Assembly: GCA_030268105.1 (NCBI GenBank)
Contig: BSDZ01000086.1
Span: 4,108,501 to 4,172,500, forward strand
Source: Volvox africanus
Taxonomy: Eukaryota > Chlorophyta > Chlorophyceae > Chlamydomonadales > Volvocaceae
Length of the DNA: 64,000 nt
Direction of reading: 5' to 3'
The notes under the pieces were generated by a model. It had not been told where the DNA came from, ran no database searches, and worked only from the letters and a program-made list of their open reading frames with translations. The position numbers were made by a program, and so were the translations under genes. Position 1 is the stretch's first letter. Every line of letters starts with the position of its first letter. This document shows, piece by piece, positions 54,439 to 64,000 of this stretch.

Positions 54439-55657
54439 CGATACGCCACACACTAGCCTAGCTAGCCAACCCGATTTTGTTGTGGCTGCTAGAGCTCCAG
54501 ATAGAGGTCTTGAGACTGTTGGCACACGAGCCACTCAAGATCCCCTTGTCCTTCAGACCCCTGCTCACTTAATTGTGCCGCGTTCAGCAGTTAACACCAA
54601 TATGGACAACACTGCTGGACCAAGGGTTCTGCCATTACCTCAAGCTCGAGGGCATGATGACATCCCTGAGGTGATGAGATTGTCAATTCCCGTTCCTAGG
54701 CTCAATATCTCGCTAACTGAAAAGACAGCAGGACCTAGCATAGCCGATGCAACTCGTGCGTACGTGCGTGACGCTAAAAAGTATCTCCAGGCTGTTCATG
54801 GTGGCGATAATGATGGTATCAGGTGTCTCTTCGTTGGTAACACCCTCGAGGGCTCAGCGAAGGACTGGTATCGTGAATGGACCACCGCCCGGGGCGACTA
54901 TACTTTTGACGAGATGATCGCCGCTTTGCTCGCACGGTTCGCTACTGAGGTTCAAGCACGTGATGTGGAGGCTCGTAAGGTTTTGGCAGCCGGTAGCTAC
55001 CACATGCGTCGGGGTGAAAATGTGCCTGCGTACCAGTCACGCTTCGAAGCACTTGTGACCCCCATTGCTGATCTCACCAAAACCGAGCGTGTCTTTTGGT
55101 TTAAGCAAGGCCTGACGAAACTTTTGGCTAAATGGTGCGCTACTGACTTGGCTGGGGTGCCGATCAAGTCGTATGATGCCTTGGTCACTTTTGCTAAGGG
55201 TACGGAGATACGACTCCTTGCCAGTGAGGAAGAAGTCAAGTCTGTCCCTCGTGCAAATGCCGTGCAAGTGCAGGATCCGCTTGGGGAAGCTGTAGCTCTC
55301 GACCAGGAACTCGGAGCGACCCGCCCCACGCCTACTGCCGCGACGCGACGCAGCAACCGGCAACGCCAGGCGCGCGGGGGCGCTAGCTCGGGTGTCCGCG
55401 GGTCAGGAGGAGCTGGTCCGAGCTCGGACCCGGCTAAGAGCAGGAAGCGTGGTGGTGCGCCGTCGTCAGCAGCCGCACAGCGCTCTGACCCCAATGCGAA
55501 GCGGACTCACACGGATGACTTGTTTATGCCAAAATGGAATTGCAATTGTTCCGAGTTCGAACGTCGGAAAGCGGCCAACGTTTGTCTACGGTGCACGGAG
55601 AGTCATCCTACGAAGGATTGCCCGTTACTGCCGCCGTTTGTACCTCAGCCAAAATAG
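54422..55657 (+). CDS. gag, element 6 (411 aa, open)
   Basis: A2 Gag: MSAEHDDTPHTS, ATQDPLVLQ, LTEKTAGPS, core WYREWTTARGDYTFDEMIAA, knuckle CLRCTESHPTKDC, UAG at 55655-55657 in frame with pol. No lesion, although pol is dead. Confidence 0.88.
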   Translation: MSAEHDDTPHTSLASQPDFVVAARAPDRGLETVGTRATQDPLVLQTPAHLIVPRSAVNTNMDNTAGPRVLPLPQARGHDDIPEVMRLSIPVPRLNISLTEKTAGPSIADATRAYVRDAKKYLQAVHGGDNDGIRCLFVGNTLEGSAKDWYREWTTARGDYTFDEMIAALLARFATEVQARDVEARKVLAAGSYHMRRGENVPAYQSRFEALVTPIADLTKTERVFWFKQGLTKLLAKWCATDLAGVPIKSYDALVTFAKGTEIRLLASEEEVKSVPRANAVQVQDPLGEAVALDQELGATRPTPTAATRRSNRQRQARGGASSGVRGSGGAGPSSDPAKSRKRGGAPSSAAAQRSDPNAKRTHTDDLFMPKWNCNCSEFERRKAANVCLRCTESHPTKDCPLLPPFVPQPK

Positions 55658-58600
55658 GGGCTTGCCCGGGTTCCTGTGGAGGGGGCACCGCCCGGGATTT
55701 CTGAACTCACACATGGTCGGTGGTCAACCTTACGGCCAGCCGTGAAGGCATTGTTGCCTTGCGTACTGGGACACATCGAGCGAGTCATTGCGCGACGCAT
55801 CACGCTTGACGGACGCACGGGACTTCTCTGCTTCGATCCGTTGTGTAATTTGTTTACACCTCGCCGTCCCCTGTCGTCTATTGATCTGTCTAACCACGTG
55901 GTTTTGTTCATCCCCTCATCTCTGCATGAGATGTCGGAACAGTTGGCCGTTTATAGGAGATGTAGGCGTCAATATCCAGGCACCGCCGCATGTGTATTAC
56001 TCCCCGCTTTCTGTCGGCGCAAGGCAGAGGCATCGTTAAGGGGTATGCGGCGTGTCCACCGGTTCGAGCCGGGCACCGTTTTGTTTAATGGTGTGGATCA
56101 GGAGGGTACGCTGGCTCCGTGGCCAGGGACATCCTACTCGGTTGACGTTTGGTACGAAGCTCCTGATGAGGGTGCCGTAGGTTACGGACCCGCCCTAAGT
56201 GCACTAACGTTATCTGCTGGGCAGTCGCTCGTAGATAACCGTGTCCCAGTGGTTCAGATCAGTTTGAATGGCCGTACTCTGAAGGCACTTGTTGACACCG
56301 GTGCCAGCGATGACTTCATCTCTGTCACAGAGGTGAATGCGCTGGGGTTGACCCCAGAGTCGTCTGATTGTCCACAGGTTACCCTTGCTGACGGGGGTAA
56401 GCATCCCATCGTGGGCAGGATTACCCTTAGCCTATCGATAGGCCCTTTGCGTGTTGTGACCCGGCCGTACGTGCTGCAGGGCTTAGCAGAGACTGCACCG
56501 TACATAATGGGGTCTTCGACATTACAGCAGTACCGCGCACGCATCGACATGGAGACCGCAACCCTGCATATGTGCAAGGGTACTCTGTCGATTAAGGTAC
56601 CTTTCCTGTCGTTCGAACATGTCACACCAAAGGAGGGTGAAGCTGAGGCGGTGCCTATGGTTAATTTCGCTGTGACCGCAATGGCCGCGAGAATCGAACC
56701 AGAGCTAGTCGGGCGTAAGGAGGCCGTCCGTTTGTTACGGAAGGGTGCCCACGGACTGCTTTTGAGGCCGCGGGTGGGCTGTTGTGCCACCACCGTGCAG
56801 ATTTCTGTGGATCCTGAGGTTGAGGCCCTACTGTCGCAGTATGAGGACGTCTTTAAAGATATCCCTGGCCTACCACCTATACGTCCTGTTGATCACACAA
56901 TCCCTCTCATGCCTGGAGCGCAGCCTACGGCCCGGCCAATGTACAGGTTGAGTCCATTGGAGCTGGATGAGGTGAAGCGCCAGGTGACGGATTTGCTCGC
57001 GAAGGGTATGATACGCCCCAGCACATCCCCGTATTCTGCACCGATTTTGTTTGTCGGTAAGAAGGATGGGACCTTGCGCATGTGCATCGATTACCGGGGG
57101 TTAAATGCGAATACGGTGAAAAATCGCTACCCTTTGCCACGCGTTGACGACCTGTTGGATAAGCTGAAGGGCTCGGCTTATTTTTCCTCAATTGACTTAC
57201 AACAGGGCTACAATCAGATTCGCATCGCTGCCTCTGATATCCCGAAAACCGCTTTTCGGACGCCCTTTGGTCACTTTGAGTATACGGTCCTATCGTTTGG
57301 TTTGACTAATGCCCCTGCGACGTTTCAGGCGGTTATGGACCGAATGTTTAGGCCGTTTATCGACAGGTTCGTTGTTTGCTACCTGGATGACATCTTGGTA
57401 TATTCTAAGACGCGCGAGGAGCACTTGGAGCATCTTCGGCTCGTGCTCGATGTTATGAGGCGGGAGCAATTGTTTGCTAAACGCACCAAATGCTTTTGGG
57501 CACAGCCTCAGGTGGAATATTTAGGCCACATTGTGTCGGCCACTGGTGTGAAGATGGACCCGCGGAAGGTCGCCGTGGTTCGCGATTGGCCCGCGCCTCA
57601 GAACCTCACGGAGCTGCGTAAGTTCCTTGGCTTGACCAATTATTTCCGAAAGTTCATTGAAAAATATTCCATCATTGCGGCCCGCTTACTAACTTAACTC
57701 GCAAAGGTGTTTTCGTTTCACTCGAGTCGTGGACGTCGCAATGCCAGCGGGCATTCTAAGAGCTCAAGCGAACCGTTGCCGAAGATGTCACCCTTGCATT
57801 CCCTGATTACTCGTTGCCGTTTCATGTTGAGGTAGTGTCTGATGCCTCAATATTTGGAAGCGGCGCTGTATTGTTACAGGAAGGGCAACCGATTGCCTTC
57901 ACGAATAAAAAGTTTTCTGGTGCGGAGATTCGCTACACTACCGGGGAACAGGAGCTTCTGGCAGTGCTGCATGCTTTAAAGGAATGGCGCTGTTACCTCG
58001 AGGGACGCCCATTTACTTTAAAGACTGACCACAAGCCCCTAACGTTTTTGCAAAGCATTCCGACATTGAACCGCCGTCAGGCTAGGTGGATGGAATACCT
58101 AGCTAGGTTCGACTGCACCTGGGAGTACATTTCTGGTAAACTGAATATTGCCGATGCTCTCAGTCGACCTCCGTCGCTACACGCTGCAATTTTAGCAGCG
58201 CCTGTCTTGCGACCGCATAACGAGGAGGTGCCGATCGTGACGGACCTCGTGGAGCGGTTGAAGGTTGCCTACAACGCAGATGCCTGGTTCTCGGAGCCGG
58301 CTAATGTAGAAAATCTTCGCAAGCAGAATGGCCTTTGGCTACGGACGGAGGGTGCAGCTACACAAATCATTGTTCCAAACGACGACACGCTACGCTACGA
58401 CATCCTTGCACAGTTCCACGAGGACCCGTTAGCGGGACACCCTGGTAGCAAGCGGTTGATCGATTTGGTGCAACGTTCCTTTTGGTGGCCTCGTTTGGCT
58501 AACGATGCGGCGAACTTCGTACAGACATGCAGTCTGTGCCAGCGCAATAAGGCTTTGTCCGGTAAGGGTCATGGGTTGTTGCAACCGTTGCCTGTCCCGG

Positions 58601-59718
58601 ATGCGCCTTGGGAAAGTGTTTCCATGGACTTCGTAGTCGCGCTGCCCAAAACTGAGGGGGGATATGATGCGGTGTTCGTAATGGTCGATCGCCTGACTAA
58701 GATGGTCCACCTAGCACCATGCACATCATCCTGCACGGCTGAACAAACCGCACGCTTGTTTTTCGACAATGTGGTTCGGTTACACGGGGTTCCCAAAAAT
58801 GTGATCTCGGACCGCGGTGGGCAGTTCACGTCTAAGTTTTGGGAAGCGCTCTGCAAGCTAGTTGGCATGCGTGTCAACCTGAGCACAGCGTACCACCTGC
58901 AGACTGATGGTCAAACCGAACACACAAACCGCACGTTGGGTGATATGTTGCGCAATTATGCTGGTCGCACACCACTCGTTTGGGATACATATTTGACTGC
59001 GGCAGAATTCGCGCTTAACAACGCTGTTAACCGCTCTACAGGCAAAAGTCCGTTCTTTCTTAACTACGGGTTTCATCCCGCGCTACCCATGTGGCGTGAG
59101 TTGGAAGTGAACGTGCCTGCTGCTAAACGTTTTGCCAAGTCTTTTATGTCCCGAATCACAGACGCGAAGTCGTGTTTGGACGCTGCGCAGCAACGAACGA
59201 CGGAATACTACAACAAATCCAAGCAGGATGTGACGTTTTCAGAAGGGCAACTCGTGTTGCTAAGCACCAAGAACTTGCGTTCCTTGGCCGACGGATCCCG
59301 AAAACTCTTACCCCGCTGGATTGGCCCGTATCCTGTCATGTGCATGGTTGGGAATGTGGCTGTGGAGCTTGCATTGCCCGCTGATATGACCATTCACCCC
59401 ATGTTTCACGTATCGCTTGTCCGTTCTTATCATGGTACGGAACCCGTCCCTGAGCCTGCTAACGCCCCCGCAGCGATAGAACCAGTTCCCGAGACCTGGA
59501 TCGCTGGTAAACAGAAGTTTTACGATGTGGAGCGGGTGTTAGATTATCGCGCGCGTCGTGTGGGCCGACACCGACGTAAGCGGACAGTACACGAGTACTT
59601 GGTCAAGTGGACAGGGTATACCAGCGAGCACAACTCATGGGAACCGGCACGCAACTTCTCGCAGGACATGAAGCCCCTGCTCGAAGAAGCCCGCAAACGT
59701 GCCACGCAAACCCAATGA
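55658..59718 (+). pseudogene. pol of element 6, frameshift plus nonsense
   Basis: Open through the N-terminal region, protease ([10 protein letters not shown]) and RT ([10 protein letters not shown]) to 57697, where a lost C (GCGGCCCGC for GCGGCCCCGC, about 57680) shifts the frame. A second lesion turns GAA to TAA at 57757-57759. The frame resumes by 57814 with RNase H, integrase and chromodomain to TGA at 59718. Odd substitutions include YHLQTDG for YHPQTDG and TEHTNR for TERTNR in the integrase. Confidence 0.9.
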
Positions 59719-59777
59719 CCCTTGCAGTCGATGCTGTATGAAGCAGCGAGGACGCTGCATACGGGAGGGGGGATAAT

Positions 59778-60969
59778 TGTTGTGCTACGGTTCGTTTCCG
59801 CCGATGTGTAGGTCGATGCGACCCTACGAGGCGAAATGCTATCTTGATGAACGCATGAACGATCAATGCATATGAATGAACTTGCATGATATAAATGTAT
59901 TCGTATATATATATGTGTGTGTAGGATAGGGGGGTACATCACCCGTGGCCACTAACCTGGCAGTCCCTACCTTCCCCGGTGTTTCGGGGCACCCTCATCC
60001 AGTCTCCCATGCCGACTTCTCCGAAATCAGTGGTTTTCCCAGGTTCAGCACCCACCACCAGCATCCAGCGGAATCTGCCGAATCAACTAAGGCGTCAACT
60101 CCGCTACTGGTCAGCTCGCAGGTCACTTTAATTGGGGTCGTCACCGTCCATCGGCATGGGGGCACCCTGCCCTTACCTTTGGGTCTTTGGCCCGCTCTCG
60201 GTCGGGGTAGAACCTGGAACTCCAGGGGCATATTAGTCGTGCCATAACAGTCGTGCCTGAACATATATAATTTATATATGCATTTGGCATGACACCATCA
60301 TCCATCGCGACATCGCATCATGGCAAATCCGCCTAGCATGCATGAAATCCCGAATCATTGAAGTGCGCATTATGCTCGTGCTACGAAACGAAAAGTAATA
60401 TTATTGATATAATATTACTTCATTACAGCACACGTTGAGAGCGCCGCACTCGTCGCGATGCATGCCTTGCAACCGAATATCGTTATTTGGACCCTTGCAT
60501 CATGCGAATGCCGGAAAGGCTTATATGTTGTTATACTTGGACATCGCCTATACGCAGTAGGGTTGTCACACTTAGGATCGGCCTCCTAGTGTGAATCGTA
60601 CGGCATTGCGATGCTGCGAGTATAACAGATGCGAGGACGGCTAAGCAAGATAAGATATTCGACACCGGAGAACACTCGTGTGTTCTACATTATCATTGCT
60701 ATACGCTACTCTACTTAGCCCGAGCTAAGCCTAAACTTCGCTATCACCGCCGCGTGATGATTGCTTGCTTCCGGCGCTGACGGCGATTACGTCCATTGCA
60801 CCGCTTCGATCTGTAAGACTGTAAGTTATATCTCTTCTTGTCTTGAAGTCTTCCACTGTCTCTGTTTGCTCGCGCTTGTCTTGCTGTACTTGCAAGTGCT
60901 CGCGCATCGGTGTCGAAAGCCTTCAGACGCGCAGATACTTATGAGCAAACACGAAGGAGAGGTACAACA
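59778..60969 (+). repeat. element 6 3' LTR, split by an insert
   Basis: LTR sequence 59778-59910 and about 60270-60969, totalling about 830 bp without the insert. It ends GGTACAACA directly against a family B integrase sequence. Confidence 0.9.
59911..60269. mobile_element. about 0.36 kb insert of unknown class
   Basis: Foreign, GC-richer sequence inside the AT-rich LTR position TTCGTATATAT/TTTATATATG. It begins ATATGTGTGTGTAGG and ends GAACATATATAA, with TA-rich sides that blur any target duplication. It contains CCCCGGTGTTTCGGGG (hairpin). Its minus strand has an open frame reading VTCELTSSGVDALVDSADSAG-like sequence, which faintly recalls a retroviral protease entry (ALVDSGA). No poly(A) tail or clear pol III boxes are seen. 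Confidence 0.5.
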
Positions 60970-62141
60970 GTACGTTTGCATGGGGTCCCCAAGTCCGTGG
61001 TATCTGATCGTGGCACTCAATTTATGAGCAAGTTCTGGGGCGCCCTGGGGACTCTGGTAGGAATGCGGGTGAATCTGTCCACAGCCTACCACCCCCAATC
61101 TGATGGGCAAACAGAGCGGGTTAATCGTGTCTTGGGTGATATGCTCCATAACTTTGCAGGACGCACCCCTACTGCATGGGATACATACCTAACCGCTGCT
61201 GAGAATGCTACTAACAGGTCCGTTGGTAATAGTCCGTTTTTCCTGAATTACGGTTTTAACCCTGCTTTACCTGTCTGGCGGGAATTGGACGTCAATGTAC
61301 CAGCTGCAAAGACGTTTGCCAAATCCTTTGTATCCCGTCTAACTGATGCTGAAGCTTGCCTGGAAGCCACACAGCAACGGGCTATGGGCTATTGTAATAA
61401 GTCCAAGAAGGATGTCACCTTCACCAAGGGCCAGTTGGTTATGTTGAGCACGACAAATCTTCATTCCCTAGCTGACGGATCCCGTAAGTTATTACCTACC
61501 GCGCTTCGTGGGGCCTTATCCTGTCGTACGTATGGTAGGCTCGGTGGCTGTAGAGTTACAACTCCCATCTGACCTACGCATCCATCCCACATTCCATGTC
61601 TCTCTCATACGTCCATATCGGGGTACGCTGCCTGAGGCTAACCAAAGCATCCCCCCTTGTTACGGAAGCCAGTCCCTCTACCTGGCTGTCAGGCAAGCAG
61701 ATCCTGTATGCTGTCGAAAGTATCCTAGATTACCCGTGCACGACGTGTGGGCAAGGGTAAGCGCAAGCGCAATGTGCATGAGTACCTGGTTAAGTGGGCT
61801 GGGTATTCATCTGAGCACAATAGCTGAGAGCCGGCGCGTAATTTCACCACTGACCTGAAACCCATGCTTGAGGAAGCTAAGTGACGGGCACAGTCTAAGG
61901 AGGGATCTTTCTGATGCTGCCCTACCTCAATCTGATTGCTTTCTTCTCATGTATCGGGACGCTGCATCTAGAGGGGGAATAATTGTTGAATCCTTGATGC
62001 TTTGCTGTAAATCATTAAGAGATAATAATAATCCATTTACCATTAATAATTACAAATTTAATAATTTATCACTTTAATCGTTACATGTATCTGGTATTCG
62101 AATTCTGGATTTGGTCTCAGCCGCCGCCGACCAATACTAAC
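60970..62141 (+). pseudogene. element 7: family B 3' fragment
   Basis: Starts inside integrase at [18 protein letters not shown], matching element 2 pol closely, and continues through [24 protein letters not shown] and a broken chromodomain (EYLVKW(A)GYSSEHNS then TGA for Trp). Lesions include loss of four residues (FAIN), a 1-bp gain near 61500 and later frameshifts. A tract CTAGAGGGGGAATAAT and an LTR start follow. Its 5' half is absent. Confidence 0.88.
61984..62141 (+). repeat. element 7 LTR, truncated
   Basis: TGTTGAATCCTTGATGC... aligns with the coding-strand start of the family B LTR (TGTTGTATCCTTAATGC), then stops at ACCAATACTAAC, about 158 of 423 bp, where the next LTR begins. Confidence 0.75.
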
Positions 62142-62544
62142 TGTAACAGGGCGAATGGCGCAGAAGCGCCAGAAAGAGCGAAACTGACTTGTCGTAATTT
62201 GTCCTTAGTGACAAATAACTTCATTGCGTAATAATAGTTTAGTTACAATAGATCCAACGCATAGAACTTGGACAAGTCGCATGGGACTACTTGCATGCAA
62301 GCATTCGTACGACGGTGTCAGTTGTACAATGCGCGCCAGTTTCGAATAGACGTAAGGCCCCCTTTTGTACCAGCGCTATTTAAGGCGCCTCGATTGTTGA
62401 GAGTGACACTTCTTCTTCTTACTTTGTGATTAACCCTATAATGTTCTCTATAAGGAGTCACCCTTACACCGCGTGCCCTACGGCACAAGGACTCGGAGCT
62501 CGCCATATAGCTACACCTAACAGCTAGGCGACCCCTCTGTTACA
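62142..62544 (+). repeat. element 8 LTR
   Basis: 403 bp with terminal inverted TGTAACAG...CTGTTACA, typical of gypsy LTRs. It is followed at once by a primer-site-like TGGATCGAGACC, related to the family A/B site but lacking one T. Confidence 0.7.
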
Positions 62545-62582
62545 CTGGATCGAGACCTCCAAGATCCGAACCCTCGTCAGTC

Positions 62583-63292
62583 GAGCTCCCCAAGTCGCTC
62601 GAAGACCAAACCCTCCAAGACAACACAACCCGCGCCTGCGGGTTGGCTTCGGCAATTGCGCGGGCGACTTCCCACACCCGCTGGACCCAGCCTTCGTCGC
62701 TCCCAAGTCGCCTGAGACACGCTGGTGCGCCCTTCCTCACCTGCTTACGGGCGATGCCAGCTTGTACTGGCACGCCCACATCGAGTCCCAAGCTTACACC
62801 TTCGACCAAGCCCTCGCCTGGTTGCGCAACCAATTCACGGACCACCTGGAGGAGGACAAGGCACGCGACAAATTACGCAAGGTGCAGTACAAGGGGTCCG
62901 TGATGCAACTGGTCTGCCGTGAGGTGGGACATGACTTCCTACTGCACCAAGTCCATTCCAAAAAACCGCCAGTGAACCTAGGTGTGCACGCATCGGCGCA
63001 CCTAGGTACCCAGACCCCCATGCTACCTATGCCGGCACCGACATGGACGTTCAAGGCGTCTACACACCGGCCCACCCCAGAGGTAGCACCCGTGGCCACA
63101 CCCGTGGCACTTGTGGCCGCACCAGTGGCCGCACCAGTGGCCGCACCAGTGGCCGCACCAGTGGCCGCACCAGTGGCCGCACCAGTGGCCGCACCAGTGG
63201 CCGCACCAGTGGCCGCACCAGTGGCCGCACCAGTGGCCGCACCAGTGGCCGCACCAGTGGCCGCACCAGTGGCCAACCCAGTGGCCAAGTAA
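62583..63292 (+). CDS. gag-like fragment, element 8, with VAAP repeat tail
   Basis: Open frame reading FVAPKSPETRWCALPHLLTG, DASLYWHAHIESQAYTFDQA, LAWLRNQFTDHLEEDKARDK and LRKVQYKGSV: the Retrotrans_gag pattern (W..L..GDA..YW, then TF..AL..LR.QF and the K..Y...F-like region). A linker rich in His/Pro/Thr leads into about 13 tandem VAAP units and a stop (VANPVAK-TAA). No zinc knuckle is present, so it is either truncated or replaced by the repeat. No clear start codon is visible at the 5' end. Confidence 0.5.
63113..63268 (+). repeat. 12-bp minisatellite, 13 perfect copies
   Basis: Unit GTGGCCGCACCA, 13 exact copies, flanked by imperfect ones (GTGGCCACACCC, GTGGCCAACCCA). It keeps all frames open: VAAP, GRTS and WPHQ on the plus strand. 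Perfect identity implies recent expansion. Confidence 0.95.
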
Positions 63293-63300
63293 GCTTGCAC

Positions 63301-63546
63301 GACACACAGAACAACTCAGGACAATGCACGTCCTCAACAACGGCCACCGTGTTAGGCGGGGTTCATATTCTGTTGTGAAACTGTCGTCGCAACAGCTGAG
63401 GAAAGGTCCAGTCCAGCACAATGCTGGAAAACTGACACTATGCCTCGAGCCACAAAGACACTCCAAAGTCTGGGCGAGTTATAGATGTTCCAAACAGCTA
63501 AAGCAGCAAGAAGGATATAACTCAGCTTCGGGGAACAAATAGCGAC
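63301..63546. other. no gene seen
   Basis: This short stretch lies between the gag-like frame and the RT scrap. It contains a small frame reading LSSQQLRKGPVQHNAGKL, not recognised. Confidence 0.3.
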
Positions 63547-63890
63547 AATGTACAGGTTAAGTCAACTGATATTGCACGAGTGGAAGTGTCAGGTGACGGA
63601 CTCGCTCGCAAATGGTAACACTCACCCTAGCACATCCCCCTGATCTGCACCGATTTTGTTTGTCGATACGAAGGATGGGAATTTGCGCATGTGAATTGAT
63701 TACCGGGGTTTGAATGCGACCATGATTAAAAATCATCTATCATCATCAATCTACCCTTTGCCACCCGTTAGTGACCTGCGTGATAACCTGAAGGTATCGG
63801 CTTATCTTAGCTCGATTGACAACAAGGTTATAATCATTGCTGCGTCTGACATTCCGAAAACCACTTTTCGGACACCCTTTGAATGCTCGA
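63547..63890 (+). pseudogene. decayed gypsy RT fragment
   Basis: Nucleotide similarity to family A RT from the MYRLSPLE block through [31 protein letters not shown] and [13 protein letters not shown] to [10 protein letters not shown], with many stops, indels and a 16-bp insertion (ATCTATCATCATCAAT) near 63740. It is much older than elements 1-6. The window ends 110 bp later in AT-rich sequence. Confidence 0.8.
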
Positions 63891-64000
63891 TGAGGATATT
63901 CTTACCCAGTTTTTTGTGGGCAATACCTGTACCCCAATGTTATCATTTTAAATATGGGACAAGTTTATAGTTTAAGATTATCCAAGTTACCGCTCGATAA

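Larger units (their letters stand above)
53127..60969 (+). mobile_element. element 6: family A2 gypsy, broken, chimeric flanks
   Basis: 5' LTR 53127-53955 (829 bp), primer site 53959-53970, gag, UAG, broken pol, tract, 3' LTR 59778-60969 (enlarged by an insert). The five bases before it (CGTTT) do not match the five after it (GTACG), unlike every other complete copy here. By eye the LTRs differ at about 20 places. Protein variants group it with element 3. Confidence 0.92.
62142..63300 (+). mobile_element. element 8: third gypsy type, 5' fragment
   Basis: LTR 62142-62544, primer site TGGATCGAGACC at 62546-62557 (one base after the LTR), then a gag-like frame. No pol of the same type follows. 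The right limit is uncertain. Confidence 0.65.

Noticed and set aside
63023..63466. Cys/His/Trp-rich frame (GHWC repeats) that could look like a metal-binding protein
   Set aside because: It is the reverse translation of the 12-bp minisatellite; repeat arithmetic keeps every frame open.

Overview
The window comes from a nuclear eukaryotic genome. Genes have short GT-AG introns, and full chromodomain Ty3/gypsy retrotransposons are nested inside one another. A green alga (Chlorophyta, perhaps Chlamydomonadales) is my best guess: coding exons are GC-rich with Gln, Ala and Gly runs, the methionine sulfoxide reductase gene has a TGTAA motif just past its stop as expected of a green-algal poly(A) signal, and the retroelement proteins look like green-algal gypsy elements. 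I could not run any search, so the taxon is inference.

Region 1 (1-11.3 kb) is host sequence. It holds the 3' half of an RBBP5/Swd1-like COMPASS subunit gene (+), a small two-exon basic protein (-), a methionine-R-sulfoxide reductase gene lacking both zinc-binding CxxC pairs (-), a long Arg/Ser/Ala-rich protein with a split C2H2-like zinc finger (+), and a fragmentary gene with an F-box-like segment (+). 9.5-11.3 kb holds nothing I recognise, then comes a decayed copia RT scrap.

Region 2 (11.5-53.1 kb) appears to be one roughly 4.6 kb DNA-transposon-like unit blown up to 41.6 kb by five nested LTR retrotransposons. Its ends are dense arrays of GCGTTA/TAACGC. Inside is a gene whose nine visible exons all splice in phase once the insertions and their 5-bp target duplications are removed. 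It encodes a Trp/Lys-rich protein with an acidic tail and carries two in-frame stops. Element 1 (+, 13349-27995, TSD CATGC) sits in an intron and contains element 2 (-, 17552-24722, TSD CGGTT). Element 3 (-, 28173-43094, TSD CAAGT) sits in an exon and contains element 4 (+, 34506-41976, TSD GTCCG). Element 5 (-, 44370-51842, TSD TACGG) sits in another exon.

Region 3 (53.1-64 kb) is a scrapyard: element 6 (+, 53127-60969, broken pol, mismatched flanks, a 0.36 kb insert in its 3' LTR), element 7 (family B 3' fragment), element 8 (a third LTR type with a gag piece and a 12-bp minisatellite), and a decayed RT fragment.

Elements 1, 3, 4, 5 and 6 form family A (LTR about 825 bp; subfamilies A1 = 1, 4, 5 and A2 = 3, 6). 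Elements 2 and 7 form family B (LTR 423 bp). The families share an unusual plan: primer site TGGTATCGAGAC, a small upstream ORF (ORF0) with a possible intron, gag with a zinc knuckle, a single in-frame UAG, then pol in the same frame (about 200-residue N-terminal domain, protease, RT, RNase H, integrase, chromodomain). Gag and Pol are therefore probably joined by stop-codon readthrough. Element 4 looks fully intact.
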